From contig JABIRL010000104.1 in NCBI GenBank assembly GCA_018667855.1, positions 1 to 54,591 of the forward strand: a stretch of DNA of 54,591 nt, read 5' to 3'. This document shows positions 42,509-51,015 of the stretch, piece after piece. Below the pieces are notes generated by a model, which was given only the letters and a program-made list of their open reading frames with translations, had not been told where the DNA came from and ran no database searches. A program made the translations under genes and the position numbers. This DNA comes from Rhodospirillaceae bacterium (GTDB lineage Bacteria; Pseudomonadota; Alphaproteobacteria; GCA-2731375). The first letter of the stretch is position 1. The number at the start of each line of letters is the position of its first letter.

Positions 42509-43630
42509 TTAGCCGGTTGTCGGAGAAAATTGACAGCCCGCTACTATGGTTTTCTCGCCGCTGACGCCGGAAAGATCGGCCGTTCTAATCCATGCGTTGA
42601 TTTCCGCCGGCCGTTTCGCCGGTTCGTGGGCCAGATTGGCCAGCAGCCAATCTACGTCGTCCCAACCGCCCCGGGGGCCTCCCAAGCGGTAGGGCGGTGC
42701 GGTCCGCCAGACATTGTCCTGAAGTCGCGCGACGGCGTAGCGAAACACATAGTTCGGTGTCATACCCATGCGCAGATCGGAAAATATGATCTCGTCGTCG
42801 CGCCGGTCCAGACGGAAGTATCCCCTGCTGAACCATTCCAGCCGTGCAAAGGCCCGGCTATCGCCGAGACAGCCCGCCAGGGCAAGATTGCGGGGATGAT
42901 CATAAACGGTGATCTGTTCCGGTCCGCCAAACACGGGCAGATAAATGTTGAGATAGCGATCTTCCTGTAAGGCCATGACACGCCAGAAATAGGAATTGAA
43001 GGGCGTCGGAATGGCCAACATCCGTTCCGTCACGATGCCGGACCGCGCCAGAAAATCCCCTGCCCGCGCCGCAACAATCCGTTGCGCCGTGAAACACCAA
43101 ACCTGATAGGCGCTGGACAGCACCAGGGCCAATGCGACAATCATGCCCATGCGCGGTGTCCAATGGCGCAGGCACAAGGCCCAGACAGTCGCCACCAGCA
43201 ACGGCAGGGTATAGAGAATATCGATTATGAAGATGGAGCCGACGGCGAAGGGCTCTATCGACAGCGGCCACAGAAGCTTGGTGCCGTAGACCGTCATGCC
43301 ATCCAGCAGAGCATGGGTGGCCAGACACAGATAAACGGCGGCGTAGGTCAGAACCCGCTGCTGGCGCAGGGCGGCGATGAAGCGAACCATGCCCTCGCCG
43401 ATGAGGGGCGTCACGGCGGCCTGAATAACCAGAGAATGGCTAAAGCCGCGATGGGAGACAAAGGCATCTACCGCATCATTGGCTGGCACCAGAATATCCA
43501 GGTCCGGCAAGGTACCCAGCAGACCGCCGGCAATGGCGGCCCGGCGTGGGCCCCAATTTTTTCCCGGACGCCGACCCAAAACCGCAACGCCGACGCAGGC
43601 CCCCAGAACGATCTGGGTCAGGGTGTCCAT
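42509..43630 (-). CDS. YdjM-like inner-membrane metal-dependent hydrolase family (DUF457)
   Basis: 373 residues. MDTLTQIVLGACVGVAVLG and GGLLGTLPDLDILVP...HRGFSHSLV hold the conserved Asp and His residues of the YdjM family, with ATHALLDGMTVYG a further metal-binding segment. Several hydrophobic segments lie between 5 and 210, then a soluble tail. The family is thought to be membrane metal-dependent hydrolases, with E. coli YdjM under LexA. The biochemical role here is unknown. A perfect tandem 12-mer GAGTTGATCGGT lies just upstream at 43634-43657. Confidence 0.85.
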   Translation of the reverse strand: MDTLTQIVLGACVGVAVLGRRPGKNWGPRRAAIAGGLLGTLPDLDILVPANDAVDAFVSHRGFSHSLVIQAAVTPLIGEGMVRFIAALRQQRVLTYAAVYLCLATHALLDGMTVYGTKLLWPLSIEPFAVGSIFIIDILYTLPLLVATVWALCLRHWTPRMGMIVALALVLSSAYQVWCFTAQRIVAARAGDFLARSGIVTERMLAIPTPFNSYFWRVMALQEDRYLNIYLPVFGGPEQITVYDHPRNLALAGCLGDSRAFARLEWFSRGYFRLDRRDDEIIFSDLRMGMTPNYVFRYAVARLQDNVWRTAPPYRLGGPRGGWDDVDWLLANLAHEPAKRPAEINAWIRTADLSGVSGEKTIVAGCQFSPTTG

Positions 43631-43633
43631 GGC

Positions 43634-43657
43634 GAGTTGATCGGTGAGTTGATCGGT
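43634..43657. repeat. Tandem 12-bp duplication GAGTTGATCGGT
   Basis: Two exact copies back to back, between the YdjM-like gene start and the aminotransferase stop (both minus strand). It spans the ribosome-site region of the YdjM-like gene and looks like slippage. Confidence 0.8.
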
Positions 43658-43664
43658 GGAATGA

Positions 43665-44885
43665 TCAGCGTTCTACATTGGCGCCGCGCAACGGTACGCC
43701 GAATTCTCCATGGCAGATCTCGGCCAGACGGGCGACCCCGTCGCGGATCACCTGATGCGTGGCATGGCCGAAACAAAGCCGGAAGCGGTGGCGGCCGCTA
43801 TCGGGATCCGCCGACCATTCGGAACCGGGATTGATAGCCACACCCTGGGCGCTGGCCACTTGCGCCAATCGATCGGTGTCGACGTCATCGGGCAAGGTAA
43901 TCCAAATGAATATACCGCCGACGGGGGCGCTAAATTCCGCCGTGGCGCCGAATTGTTCCGCCAGGGCCGCCGTCATTGTCTCGCATTTGCCTTTCAAGGT
44001 CTGGCGCAGTTTATCAACATGGCCGGCGAAATGATCGGGGCAGTATTCGGCCAGTGCCATCTGCTCCAACGCGCCGCAGCCGCCGTCGGATTTCAGGGGC
44101 AGAATGCGGCTCATCACCGGCCAGTCCGCGACCACATAGCCGATGCGCAGCGCCGGCGCGATGGATTTGGAGAAGGTGCCGCAGTAGATCACCTGGCCGT
44201 TTTCGTCCATGGAGCGGATCGATGCCGGGCGATCGCCCTCCCACAGCAGATCGGCGTAACAGTCGTCTTCAAAGATGGGCACGCCGTATTGTCGGGCCAA
44301 ATCCAGCATCCGTTGGCGGCGTTCACGGCTCATCACCGTGCCGGAGGGGTTCTGAACCGTGGGAATTGTATAAATATACTTGGGCCGGATTCCCTGCCCC
44401 TGTAAATCGCCAAGCACTGTGGCCAGGCCGTCCATGCACATGCCGCCCGCGTCCACCTTGACCGACTTGTAATCGACGCCGCAGCGGCGCAATCGGCTCA
44501 GGGCACCGCCGTAGCTAACGTCCTCGACGATCACCGTATCGCCCGGTGACAACAGAGCGCCGTTGACCAGGTCCAGGCCCTGCAGAGAGCCGGTGGTAAT
44601 CAGGATATTGGCGGGGTCGGTGGCCATCCCGGCCCGGGCCTCCAGTATCTGGGCGATACATGTCCGCAGGGGCAGATAACCTTGGGCGCCACTGTTCATG
44701 CCATAGGTGGCAAGCTGTTTGCCGTCGCGCTGCATGGCTTTGGCCAGGGCCTCGGTCAGGGCTTCGACCGGTACGCCGTCGGCGTCATTATGGCCGCCGA
44801 CAAAGTTAAATTCGGGAAAACCGCCCCAGGGGTTGGCGGCGGGGGGCAGGTCATCGCGGAAGAACGGCGTGAAATCAAAGCTCAT
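43665..44885 (-). CDS. PLP-dependent class I/II aminotransferase (2-aminoadipate/MocR-type core)
   Basis: 406 residues. Features: GYLPLRTCIAQILEARAG, TTGSLQGLDLVNG, TIPTVQNPSGTVMS with the NPxG turn, PIFEDDCYADLLW, YCGTFSKSIAPALRIGYV carrying the Schiff-base lysine, and RHRFRLCFGHA near the end. It has the aminotransferase part of MocR-type regulators but no N-terminal GntR helix-turn-helix, so it is an enzyme of the 2-aminoadipate transaminase kind. Its stop is 34 nt before the YdjM-like gene, and it lies divergent from the PuuD-like gene. Confidence 0.92.
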   Translation of the reverse strand: MSFDFTPFFRDDLPPAANPWGGFPEFNFVGGHNDADGVPVEALTEALAKAMQRDGKQLATYGMNSGAQGYLPLRTCIAQILEARAGMATDPANILITTGSLQGLDLVNGALLSPGDTVIVEDVSYGGALSRLRRCGVDYKSVKVDAGGMCMDGLATVLGDLQGQGIRPKYIYTIPTVQNPSGTVMSRERRQRMLDLARQYGVPIFEDDCYADLLWEGDRPASIRSMDENGQVIYCGTFSKSIAPALRIGYVVADWPVMSRILPLKSDGGCGALEQMALAEYCPDHFAGHVDKLRQTLKGKCETMTAALAEQFGATAEFSAPVGGIFIWITLPDDVDTDRLAQVASAQGVAINPGSEWSADPDSGRHRFRLCFGHATHQVIRDGVARLAEICHGEFGVPLRGANVER

Positions 44886-45000
44886 GGGGGCGTCTTTCTG
44901 GTTGCTGCGGGGCCCGGACGGCGGCGTAACATATGAATTTTGGGATAATAATGGTACTATTGATTAAGTGAATCGCAAAAATTGGGGTAGGGGAAGAAAA

Positions 45001-45606
45001 GTGGCAGCAATTCTCACATCGTTACGCAATACCGTGATCGCGGGCATCGTCCTGGCGGTAATCATGGTCGTCGTTCTCATGGCCTGGCATTCGGGGAGCG
45101 TTACCTTCGACCATGCCTGGGGCGCCTTCTTCATGCGCTGGCTGCATGTGCTTTGCGGTGTCATGTGGATCGGCATTCTGTGGTACTTCAATTTCGTGCA
45201 GATCCCGACCATGCCGGCCATTCCGGATGATCTGAAACCGGCCATTGGCAAGCATATCGCACCGTGCGCCCTGTTCTGGTTCCGCTGGGGCGCCATGGGC
45301 ACCATCATCACCGGCCTTTTGCTGGCTTGGATGAACGGCTATCTGGTGGATGCTATTTCGCTGGGCATCACGGACGGCGTGCCAAAGCATACCGCCATCG
45401 GTATTGGCATGTGGATGGGCGCGATCATGTGGTTCAACGTCTGGTTCATCATCTGGCCGAACCAGAAGAAGGCCCTGGGCATGGTGGAAGTCGATGCGGA
45501 TGCCAAGGCAGCCGCGGCGCGGACGGCCATGCTGTTCAGCCGGACCAACACCTTGCTGTCGATCCCCATGCTCTATGCCATGGTCTCGGCGCAAAATATC
45601 TACTAA
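45001..45606 (+). CDS. PuuD-like (urate oxidase membrane-domain) membrane protein
   Basis: 201 residues from a GTG at 45001 with GGTAGGGGAAG upstream; a GTG at 44968 is the other option. Four or more membrane helices: VIAGIVLAVIMVVVLMAW, FFMRWLHVLCGVMWIGILWY, ALFWFRWGAMGTIITGLLLAW and IGIGMWMGAIMWFNVWFIIW. This is the N-terminal DUF989 membrane domain of PuuD-type urate hydroxylases, with conserved histidines likely for haem. The cytochrome c domain found at the C-terminus of full-length PuuD is absent. Whether it oxidises urate alone is doubtful. It is terminated by the hairpin at 45627. Confidence 0.85.
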   Translation: MAAILTSLRNTVIAGIVLAVIMVVVLMAWHSGSVTFDHAWGAFFMRWLHVLCGVMWIGILWYFNFVQIPTMPAIPDDLKPAIGKHIAPCALFWFRWGAMGTIITGLLLAWMNGYLVDAISLGITDGVPKHTAIGIGMWMGAIMWFNVWFIIWPNQKKALGMVEVDADAKAAAARTAMLFSRTNTLLSIPMLYAMVSAQNIY

Positions 45607-45626
45607 GCGTTACCGCGCTAACAGCG

Positions 45627-45652
45627 AAGCCCGGACCGAACGGTCCGGGCTT
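45627..45652 (+). terminator. Intrinsic terminator of the PuuD-like gene
   Basis: AAGCCCGGACCG-AA-CGGTCCGGGCTT, a 12-bp perfect stem with a two-base loop, 20 nt after the stop codon. It is followed by TGTTGC, so the T-tract is weak. Confidence 0.7.
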
Positions 45653-45780
45653 TGTTGCGTTTGGAGACGATGCCGCTTCAGGCCGCGACAGCGGCCCGGC
45701 GCCGCTGCGCCGCACCCCCAAGGGCATTATGTGGAGCGGTGCGCCCCGCGCACAAGCATGAGAGAAAAATAGGTCGAGCC

Positions 45781-46881
45781 CTACTCCGCCGTTCCGATGT
45801 GTTCCCGCTTCACCAGATCCCAATCGATCTGGTAGCCCAGGCCCGGCTCGGTCGGGGCATGCACATAGCCGTCGGTGTACTGGATGTCCTCCACCAGACC
45901 GAATTCGTTGGCCCCGGTGCAGGGGAAGAATTCAAAGAATTCGCAGTTAGGCACCGCCATGGTGACGTGCAGGTTGGCCACGTTGTTCAGGGAATTGCCG
46001 CCGTGGTGGATCTCACACTTCATGTTGAAGCCTTCCGCCAGATGGCAGAGGCGAACCAGGGGCGTGATGCCGCCCGTGATGGCCACATCGCCGCGCAGCA
46101 TGTCCGTGGCGTTCTGGGTGATCCATTGCGCCATGCCATAGAAGCGGCCCGGGGCGTATTCCGTGGCCATGATGGGGATGTCCAGCTTCTGCTTCAGCTT
46201 GACGTAGTTGTAGATGTCTTCCTCCACCAAAGGATCTTCGTACCAGTAGAAATCCAGTTCCTCGATGGCGCGGCCGACGCGCATGGCGTCCTCGTACTGA
46301 TAGGCCCACATGGAATCCATCATTAGCTTGATATCGCCGCCCACCCCCTCGCGCACGGCCTGGGAAATCTCGATATCCGCCTTTGCCGTGCCGTGGGGAT
46401 GCAGCTTGTGGGCGGTCCAGCCCATCTCCTTGAAGCGCAGCGCCTCCTCCACATACTCTTCCGGTGTGGCGTGATAGGCGGTGGAGGAATAGACGGGCAC
46501 CGTTTCCTTGCAGGTGCCCAGCAGGCGATGGATGGGTAGGTTGGCGATCTTGCCGTTGATGTCCCACAGGCAGATATCGATGGCGCCAATGACGTTGGTG
46601 GCGACGGAGCGGTTCTGCTTCCACATCTCCCACCAGATGGCACCGATATCCTGGGGGTCCCGGCCCATGATCATGGGCTTGATGAACTCGATCAGCCCCG
46701 GCGCGAAATGATGCGCCCCCATGCGGGATGAACCCAGGAAAGCATTGCCGCTGACACCTTCGTCGGTCTCCACCGTGACGATGCCCAACTGCTGTTCCTG
46801 CCCGAACATGGTGCCCACGCCGGTCTTCCAGCCGGCGGATTTCCAGGCGCAGATATCCACTTTGACGTTGGTGATTTTCAT
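45781..46881 (-). CDS. Enolase-superfamily enzyme (mandelate racemase/muconate lactonizing type)
   Basis: 366 residues from the ATG at 46881, after CGGGAGGAAACAGCA. An N-terminal capping domain is followed by the TIM barrel: K159 in HKLHPHG (KxH or KxK site), the metal carboxylates Asp189 (MMDSMWAY), Glu215 (YEDPL) and Glu241 (ATEY), and His290-His291 in IHHGG as the barrel-end base. This set fits the mandelate-racemase group of acid-sugar dehydratases. Substrate unknown. It is divergent from the GST at 47018. Confidence 0.9.
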   Translation of the reverse strand: MKITNVKVDICAWKSAGWKTGVGTMFGQEQQLGIVTVETDEGVSGNAFLGSSRMGAHHFAPGLIEFIKPMIMGRDPQDIGAIWWEMWKQNRSVATNVIGAIDICLWDINGKIANLPIHRLLGTCKETVPVYSSTAYHATPEEYVEEALRFKEMGWTAHKLHPHGTAKADIEISQAVREGVGGDIKLMMDSMWAYQYEDAMRVGRAIEELDFYWYEDPLVEEDIYNYVKLKQKLDIPIMATEYAPGRFYGMAQWITQNATDMLRGDVAITGGITPLVRLCHLAEGFNMKCEIHHGGNSLNNVANLHVTMAVPNCEFFEFFPCTGANEFGLVEDIQYTDGYVHAPTEPGLGYQIDWDLVKREHIGTAE

Positions 46882-47017
46882 TGCTGTTTCCTCCCGTTTT
46901 CCCGAATGTATGATAGTGGCCGGTATTCCGGGATTGATCAAATCAATGCAAATTAATGCAAGATAAGTGATCGGCAATCCAGACACAGGTGGTGCGAAAG
47001 ATGGCGCGGCGGCAATC

Positions 47018-47680
47018 ATGACCCTGACATTGTATTCCAACTATCTCAATTCCGCCGGCGAGCGGGTGCGCATTGCCCTGGCCCTGAAACAGATCAACTA
47101 CGACTATATCTCGGTCGGTCAAATCGGCTGGGAGGCCTACGAGAAAATCAATCCGCAACGGTTGATGCCCGCCTTGAAAATCGGCGACCGCATCATCCCC
47201 CAGTCCACCGCGATCCTGGAGTATCTGGAGGAAACCCATCCCAACCCGCCCCTGTTGCCGGCCGACCCGGTGCTGCGCGCCCAGGCGCGCGGCTTCGCAC
47301 AGCATGTGGTCTCCGAAATGCATGCCATTGATGTGATCCGGGTGCGGCGCTTTCTGCACCATGGCCTTGGCGTGGAACAGGACGGTATCGACCACTGGCA
47401 GCGTCATTGGTTCGCGGTGGGTTTCGCCGCGCTGGAGGAATTGTTGCGGCGGCGGCCCACGGCTTGGCCCTATTGTTTTGGCGAGGCGCCCGGCTGGGCG
47501 GATTTGCACTTGATCCCGCAGGTGGCCAAGGGATTGACCCGCTTCAATGTGGATATGTCGCCCTTTCCCCTGATCGACGGAATCTTTAAGGCCTGTGTGG
47601 ACTTGCCCGCCTTCATCGCCGCCACGCCGGCCCAACAGCCGGACTATCCCGGTAAACTGGTTGAGCCGGAGTTGCGTTGA
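47018..47680 (+). CDS. Zeta-class glutathione S-transferase (maleylacetoacetate isomerase-like)
   Basis: 220 residues from the ATG at 47018 (MTLTLYSNYLNSAGERVRIAL), where maleylacetoacetate isomerases have a similar YxxSSxSxRVRIAL. INPQRLMPALKIGDRIIPQSTAILEYLEE is the glutathione site. Zeta enzymes isomerise maleylacetoacetate or maleylpyruvate in aromatic degradation. The usual SSxS serines are partly replaced (LNSAGE), so activity may differ. It is followed by RidA in the same direction. Confidence 0.82.
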   Translation: MTLTLYSNYLNSAGERVRIALALKQINYDYISVGQIGWEAYEKINPQRLMPALKIGDRIIPQSTAILEYLEETHPNPPLLPADPVLRAQARGFAQHVVSEMHAIDVIRVRRFLHHGLGVEQDGIDHWQRHWFAVGFAALEELLRRRPTAWPYCFGEAPGWADLHLIPQVAKGLTRFNVDMSPFPLIDGIFKACVDLPAFIAATPAQQPDYPGKLVEPELR

Positions 47681-47769
47681 GCCATTAAACCACCGACCGT
47701 CAACGCAACTGCTGTTATGATCCAAAAAAATCCGTTCAAACCGCCATCGCGAACAGGAGGATTGCGCCC

Positions 47770-48156
47770 ATGACCCGCCGCAGCATCGATGTTGAAAAAC
47801 CATTTCAGAAATCCCTGCCCTTTGCCCAGGGCGTGGTGGTGGAGGGGCAATTACTGTTTACCTCCGGCATCACGGCGCGGGATGAGAATGGCGAGGTTGT
47901 CGGTGTCGGCGATCTGCGCCGGCAGTTCGAGCAATGCTTTGCCAACGTCGCGGATATATTTGAGGCCGCCGGGACCGGCTACGAACATCTTGTGAAAGTG
48001 GTCATGTACACCACCGACATCAAACAATGTTACGAATTTCCGGATGCCTGGCGAGACCACTTCGGAGCCCGCCCCGCCAGCACCCTGGTCGAGGTCAGCG
48101 CCTTGGCCCATCCGGACATGATGCTGGAAATCGAGGCCGTCGCCCGCATACCGTGA
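47770..48156 (+). CDS. RidA/YjgF family protein
   Basis: 128 residues, AGGAGG site upstream. LPFAQGVVVEGQLLFTSGITARDENGEVVG, FEQCFANVADIFEAAGTGYEHLVKVVMYTTD and RPASTLVEVSALAHPDMMLEIEAVARIP are the standard RidA landmarks. The arginine in GARPAST matches the enamine/imine deaminase site. RidA trimers clear reactive imines made by PLP enzymes. It lies between the GST and the enoyl-CoA hydratase in the same direction. Confidence 0.92.
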   Translation: MTRRSIDVEKPFQKSLPFAQGVVVEGQLLFTSGITARDENGEVVGVGDLRRQFEQCFANVADIFEAAGTGYEHLVKVVMYTTDIKQCYEFPDAWRDHFGARPASTLVEVSALAHPDMMLEIEAVARIP

Positions 48157-48279
48157 TCCGGGACTGTCACGGTCTTGGCGCCGTGTGTGAGATGTAGATG
48201 ACCTTGCTGATTGTCATTCACACAGGTGGCCGCTTTCCTGAACAATTAGCCGAATTATCAAAGATAACGGAGCCCATGA

Positions 48280-49092
48280 ATGACCAGCGAAACCGTACTC
48301 TACGAAGTTGAAGACAATATCGCGACCGTGACCCTGAACCGGCCGGAGCGTCTGAACGCGCTGAATGACGATATGATTGTTGAACTTTACGATGTGATGC
48401 AGCGGGCGGACAAGGACAGGGAGGCAACGGTCATCATTCTGACCGGCGCGGGGCGCGGCTTTTGCGCGGGCGGCGATATCCAGGGCTTCAACAACCTGGT
48501 GCCGGAACAACTGATCGTCAAGAATCCCACGCCGTTCAATATGAATATTCGCGCCGATTACCAGACCCGGCACGCCTATCTGCCAAGCATTCGCAAACCG
48601 GTGATCGGCATGGTGAACGGCCCGGCGGCGGGTTTGGGTCTGCTCTATGCCCTGGGCTGCGACGTCCGCTTTGCCGCCGATAGCGCCCTGTTCACGACCG
48701 CCTTCGCCAAGCGCGGCCTAGGCGCGGAGTTCGGGATGTCCTGGTTGCTGCCCAAGGTCGTGGGCCACGCCAATGCCATGGACCTGCTGCTGTCGGCCCG
48801 GACCATAGACGCGGACGAGGCGATGAGGCTGGGCCTGGTCAACAATATCTTCACGCCTGACAGCCTGCGCGCGGAGACCCTGGCCTATGCCAGGGAGATG
48901 GTCACCTGGTGTTCGCCCACATCCATGCGCCATATCAAGCAGCAAACCTGGGACACGCCGTTTCAATCCCTGCAGGAATCCGTCCGCGACGCCAACCAGA
49001 TCATGCTGGAAACCAACCGCTCCGCCGACTTCACCGAAGGCACCGCCAGCTTCCGCGAAAAACGCGCCCCGAACTTTCCGCCCATCGATTGA
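48280..49092 (+). CDS. Enoyl-CoA hydratase/isomerase (crotonase) family protein
   Basis: 270 residues. TVTLNRPERLNALNDDMI, ILTGAGRGFCAGGDIQGF and VNGPAAGLGLLYALGCDVRFA are the standard crotonase fold and oxyanion-hole segments. An insertion with NMNIRADYQTRHAYL precedes the second. The glutamate pair of true hydratases is not fully obvious, so isomerase or other crotonase chemistry is possible. Cytosolic. It starts at the second of two close ATGs, 48276 or 48280. Confidence 0.9.
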   Translation: MTSETVLYEVEDNIATVTLNRPERLNALNDDMIVELYDVMQRADKDREATVIILTGAGRGFCAGGDIQGFNNLVPEQLIVKNPTPFNMNIRADYQTRHAYLPSIRKPVIGMVNGPAAGLGLLYALGCDVRFAADSALFTTAFAKRGLGAEFGMSWLLPKVVGHANAMDLLLSARTIDADEAMRLGLVNNIFTPDSLRAETLAYAREMVTWCSPTSMRHIKQQTWDTPFQSLQESVRDANQIMLETNRSADFTEGTASFREKRAPNFPPID

Positions 49093-49201
49093 GGGAGACG
49101 GAACCGCGCAGGATGTTGGGGTTAGACAGGAAGAATGAAGACCAAATGCGGATGATTTCAAACAGAAATACTTGGCCCCGCTCCAGCGTGAAGGTGACGT
49201 G

Positions 49202-49369
49202 ATGAACGAATGGAACTCGGAAAATCAATCCCACGAGTCGGATACCGGCACTCGGATTGAAACAATTCGCGCAAAATTGATCGAGGGTGAGAAAAGCGGC
49301 TTCACCGACAAAACGGTGGAGGAGATCTGGGAAGAAGCCAGGAAAAGACGCAGGGCCGCGAACAGCTGA
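49202..49369 (+). CDS. Short ParD-like antitoxin tail protein
   Basis: 55 residues from the ATG at 49202. IETIRAKLIEGEKSGFTDKTVEEIWEEARKRRR resembles the C-terminal, toxin-binding half of ParD-type antitoxins (pattern: 'IRALIEEGExSG-x-EEI'), while the ribbon-helix-helix DNA-binding half is missing. No ParE-like toxin is next to it. It may be a remnant or a stand-alone small protein. Its 3-prime end is duplicated at 50176 around the GNAT gene. Confidence 0.55.
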   Translation: MNEWNSENQSHESDTGTRIETIRAKLIEGEKSGFTDKTVEEIWEEARKRRRAANS

Positions 49370-49414
49370 TTACCGAGCGACCGCGGATTCGGTCTATTTA
49401 ACAAACTGTCACCG
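49294..49414. repeat. Direct repeat, left copy (antitoxin tail and downstream)
   Basis: 121 bp that align without gaps with 50176-50296 (offset 882). By hand, about four in five bases agree. The copy covers the C-terminal 25 codons of the ParD-like gene and about 45 bp past its stop. Confidence 0.85.
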
Positions 49415-49509
49415 GAATCCGGACCGCATTCCGGTCGGGCAAAGCGCGCTTCACAACGTGCTATCGCTCGGGATAAGCTGTCGGAGGAACCGGGAATGGG
49501 GGCGGAACA

Positions 49510-50223
49510 ATGGCCGACGATGCCGATAGCAATGCCTTGGATCAGGTGGCTTCGCCCGGGCAGGACATCAAGTACAGCCTTTACCAAGCATCCGATGCCA
49601 CCGAGATGACAAGTCTCTTGGGTGAGGCATTCACTCAATTCGATCCGCCCGCGGTGGCGGCTGGGCTGACCCCGTCCGAGTTTGAGGAGTTCGTTCGTCT
49701 TTTCTGCCCGCAGGCGGCCAACCAGGGGCTTACTATTGTGGCCCGTGCCGTGGAAACAGGAGAGATGTGTGGTGCGCTCCTGACGGAAGATTCGGCGTCA
49801 GCGCCGCCAGACGGTATCGATCTTCTGAGCGCTAAGTGCAATCCCGTCTTCGACATTCTAGGGCAGTTGGATGAGGAGTACCGGAGTGGGCAGGCGGTCC
49901 ATCCGGGCGCATCGATCCACCTCTTTCTCTTGGGGGTCGCACAGCCTTTCGCGGGTAAGGGTATAGCGCAGCAACTCGTCTCGGAATGCCTGGCAAACGG
50001 GACACGCAAGGGGTTTAGCATGGCGGTCACCGAGGCCACCAACAAGACGTCCCAGCACGTCTTCCGAAAGCAAGGTTTCGTCGATCGTGTGCGGCGGTCA
50101 TACGGAGATTACCGATTCGACGGCCAGGCCACCTTTGCATCGATTGCCGACCAGGGGGGCCCGATCCTCATGGATAAGCGGCTTCACCGATCAGACGGCG
50201 GAGGAGATCTGGGAAGAAGCTAG
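49510..50223 (+). CDS. GNAT-like acetyltransferase between direct repeats
   Basis: 237 residues. DIKYSLYQASDATEMTSLLGEAF opens a GNAT fold; the acetyl-CoA motif is VAQPFAGKGIAQQLVSECL, followed by KGFSMAVTEATNKTSQHVFRKQGF. The true family C-terminus is probably near PILMDKRL. The final 12 residues (HRSDGGGDLGRS) are translated from the right direct repeat in another frame, so the end of this gene was made by fusion with the repeat. The acceptor is unknown. GNAT toxins exist in type II systems, but this one is larger and its partner is doubtful. Confidence 0.75.
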   Translation: MADDADSNALDQVASPGQDIKYSLYQASDATEMTSLLGEAFTQFDPPAVAAGLTPSEFEEFVRLFCPQAANQGLTIVARAVETGEMCGALLTEDSASAPPDGIDLLSAKCNPVFDILGQLDEEYRSGQAVHPGASIHLFLLGVAQPFAGKGIAQQLVSECLANGTRKGFSMAVTEATNKTSQHVFRKQGFVDRVRRSYGDYRFDGQATFASIADQGGPILMDKRLHRSDGGGDLGRS

Positions 50224-50296
50224 GCAAAGACGCAGGGCCGCGAATGCCTAATCATCGAGCAACGGCGAATTTGATCTATTTAGTAAGCTGTCACCG
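50176..50296. repeat. Direct repeat, right copy
   Basis: Matches 49294-49414 without gaps over 121 bp. It begins inside the last codons of the GNAT gene and continues past its stop to the gap that follows. Confidence 0.85.
50177..50251 (+). pseudogene. Start-less second copy of the ParD-like tail
   Basis: In its own frame it reads SGFTDQTAEEIWEEARQRRRAANA then TAA, differing from the copy at 49202 at four residues (K/Q, V/A, K/Q, S/A). There is no start codon or upstream half, so it is a remnant. Keeping an open frame with mostly conservative change suggests that it was once translated. Confidence 0.6.
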
Positions 50297-50472
50297 TAAC
50301 TCGCAATAGGGCTCCAACGGCGCGCCCGGCTCCATCTCCCATAGCACCAAGACGGCGCCGGCGGTGTCGTATTCGATTGGATAAAGCATGCCCGAACGCT
50401 ACTCGCACCCACGCAACAGAGCCAGCAATCACCGTCCAGACATTCCGCACCGACGTCCGGCCAATTAGTGCG
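50224..50472. other. Gap with the repeat tail and one orphan mini-frame
   Basis: 249 bp. The first part is the right direct repeat. On the minus strand 50291-50389 holds a 32-codon ATG frame (MLYPIEYDTAGAVLVLWEME and on) with good codon use but no recognised family or ribosome site. Nothing else is supported. Confidence 0.4.
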
Positions 50473-51015
50473 TCAATCCCAGCGAACTGGATAGTCGATG
50501 GCGGTCGGCGGGTCATAGAGCATCAATTTGATTATAACAATGATGCCCGCGATTAGCGGCGCCCAAAATTCGAACTCCCACCTTAGAATGCGGACTTTTT
50601 CGGACGGTTCGAACAATAGCTGGAACCGGTGGGGTTTGACGACTTTGGTCGCATGTTCCTGGGATTTCTCAAAATACCCTTGTTCTTTGGCGTCGCTGAC
50701 CCGAATGAGGTCTTCATTAGCTGCCGCTTGGACAGAGAGGTATAGTCGTTTCTTTTGGTCCAGATAATCGGTTAATCCCAAAAACCCGAACATCAAAACG
50801 TGATAGCCAAGTATCAAATACAAAAACTGAATAAAGAGTCCCTGATGGACGTGGCTAAATTTCAACCCAAATTGGCTTATTTCGGACGGTATCAGATCGC
50901 CAGAAATGACGATGTAGCCAACCACGCACACGGCTAATAATATCCGTCGAACTTTTCGCGCCTCCTCACGCAGCGGGTTGCCTAGCAATACTGCTGATGC
51001 TGATTCATCGGTCAT
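50473..51015 (-). CDS. Hypothetical membrane protein
   Basis: 180 residues from the ATG at 51015 with GGAGAGG upstream. Hydrophobic segments lie near 24-42 (ILLAVCVVGYIVISGDL), 62-82 (LFIQFLYLILGYHVLMFGFLG) and 150-172 (FWAPLIAGIIVIIKLML), with a charged cytosolic or periplasmic stretch between. No family recognised. It is AT-richer than nearby genes and looks like a solitary gene. Confidence 0.7.
   Translation of the reverse strand: MTDESASAVLLGNPLREEARKVRRILLAVCVVGYIVISGDLIPSEISQFGLKFSHVHQGLFIQFLYLILGYHVLMFGFLGLTDYLDQKKRLYLSVQAAANEDLIRVSDAKEQGYFEKSQEHATKVVKPHRFQLLFEPSEKVRILRWEFEFWAPLIAGIIVIIKLMLYDPPTAIDYPVRWD

Noticed and set aside
50291..50389. 32-codon minus-strand frame with good codon use
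   Set aside because: It has no family match and no ribosome site, and it partly overlaps the direct repeat; kept only as a note in the gap entry.
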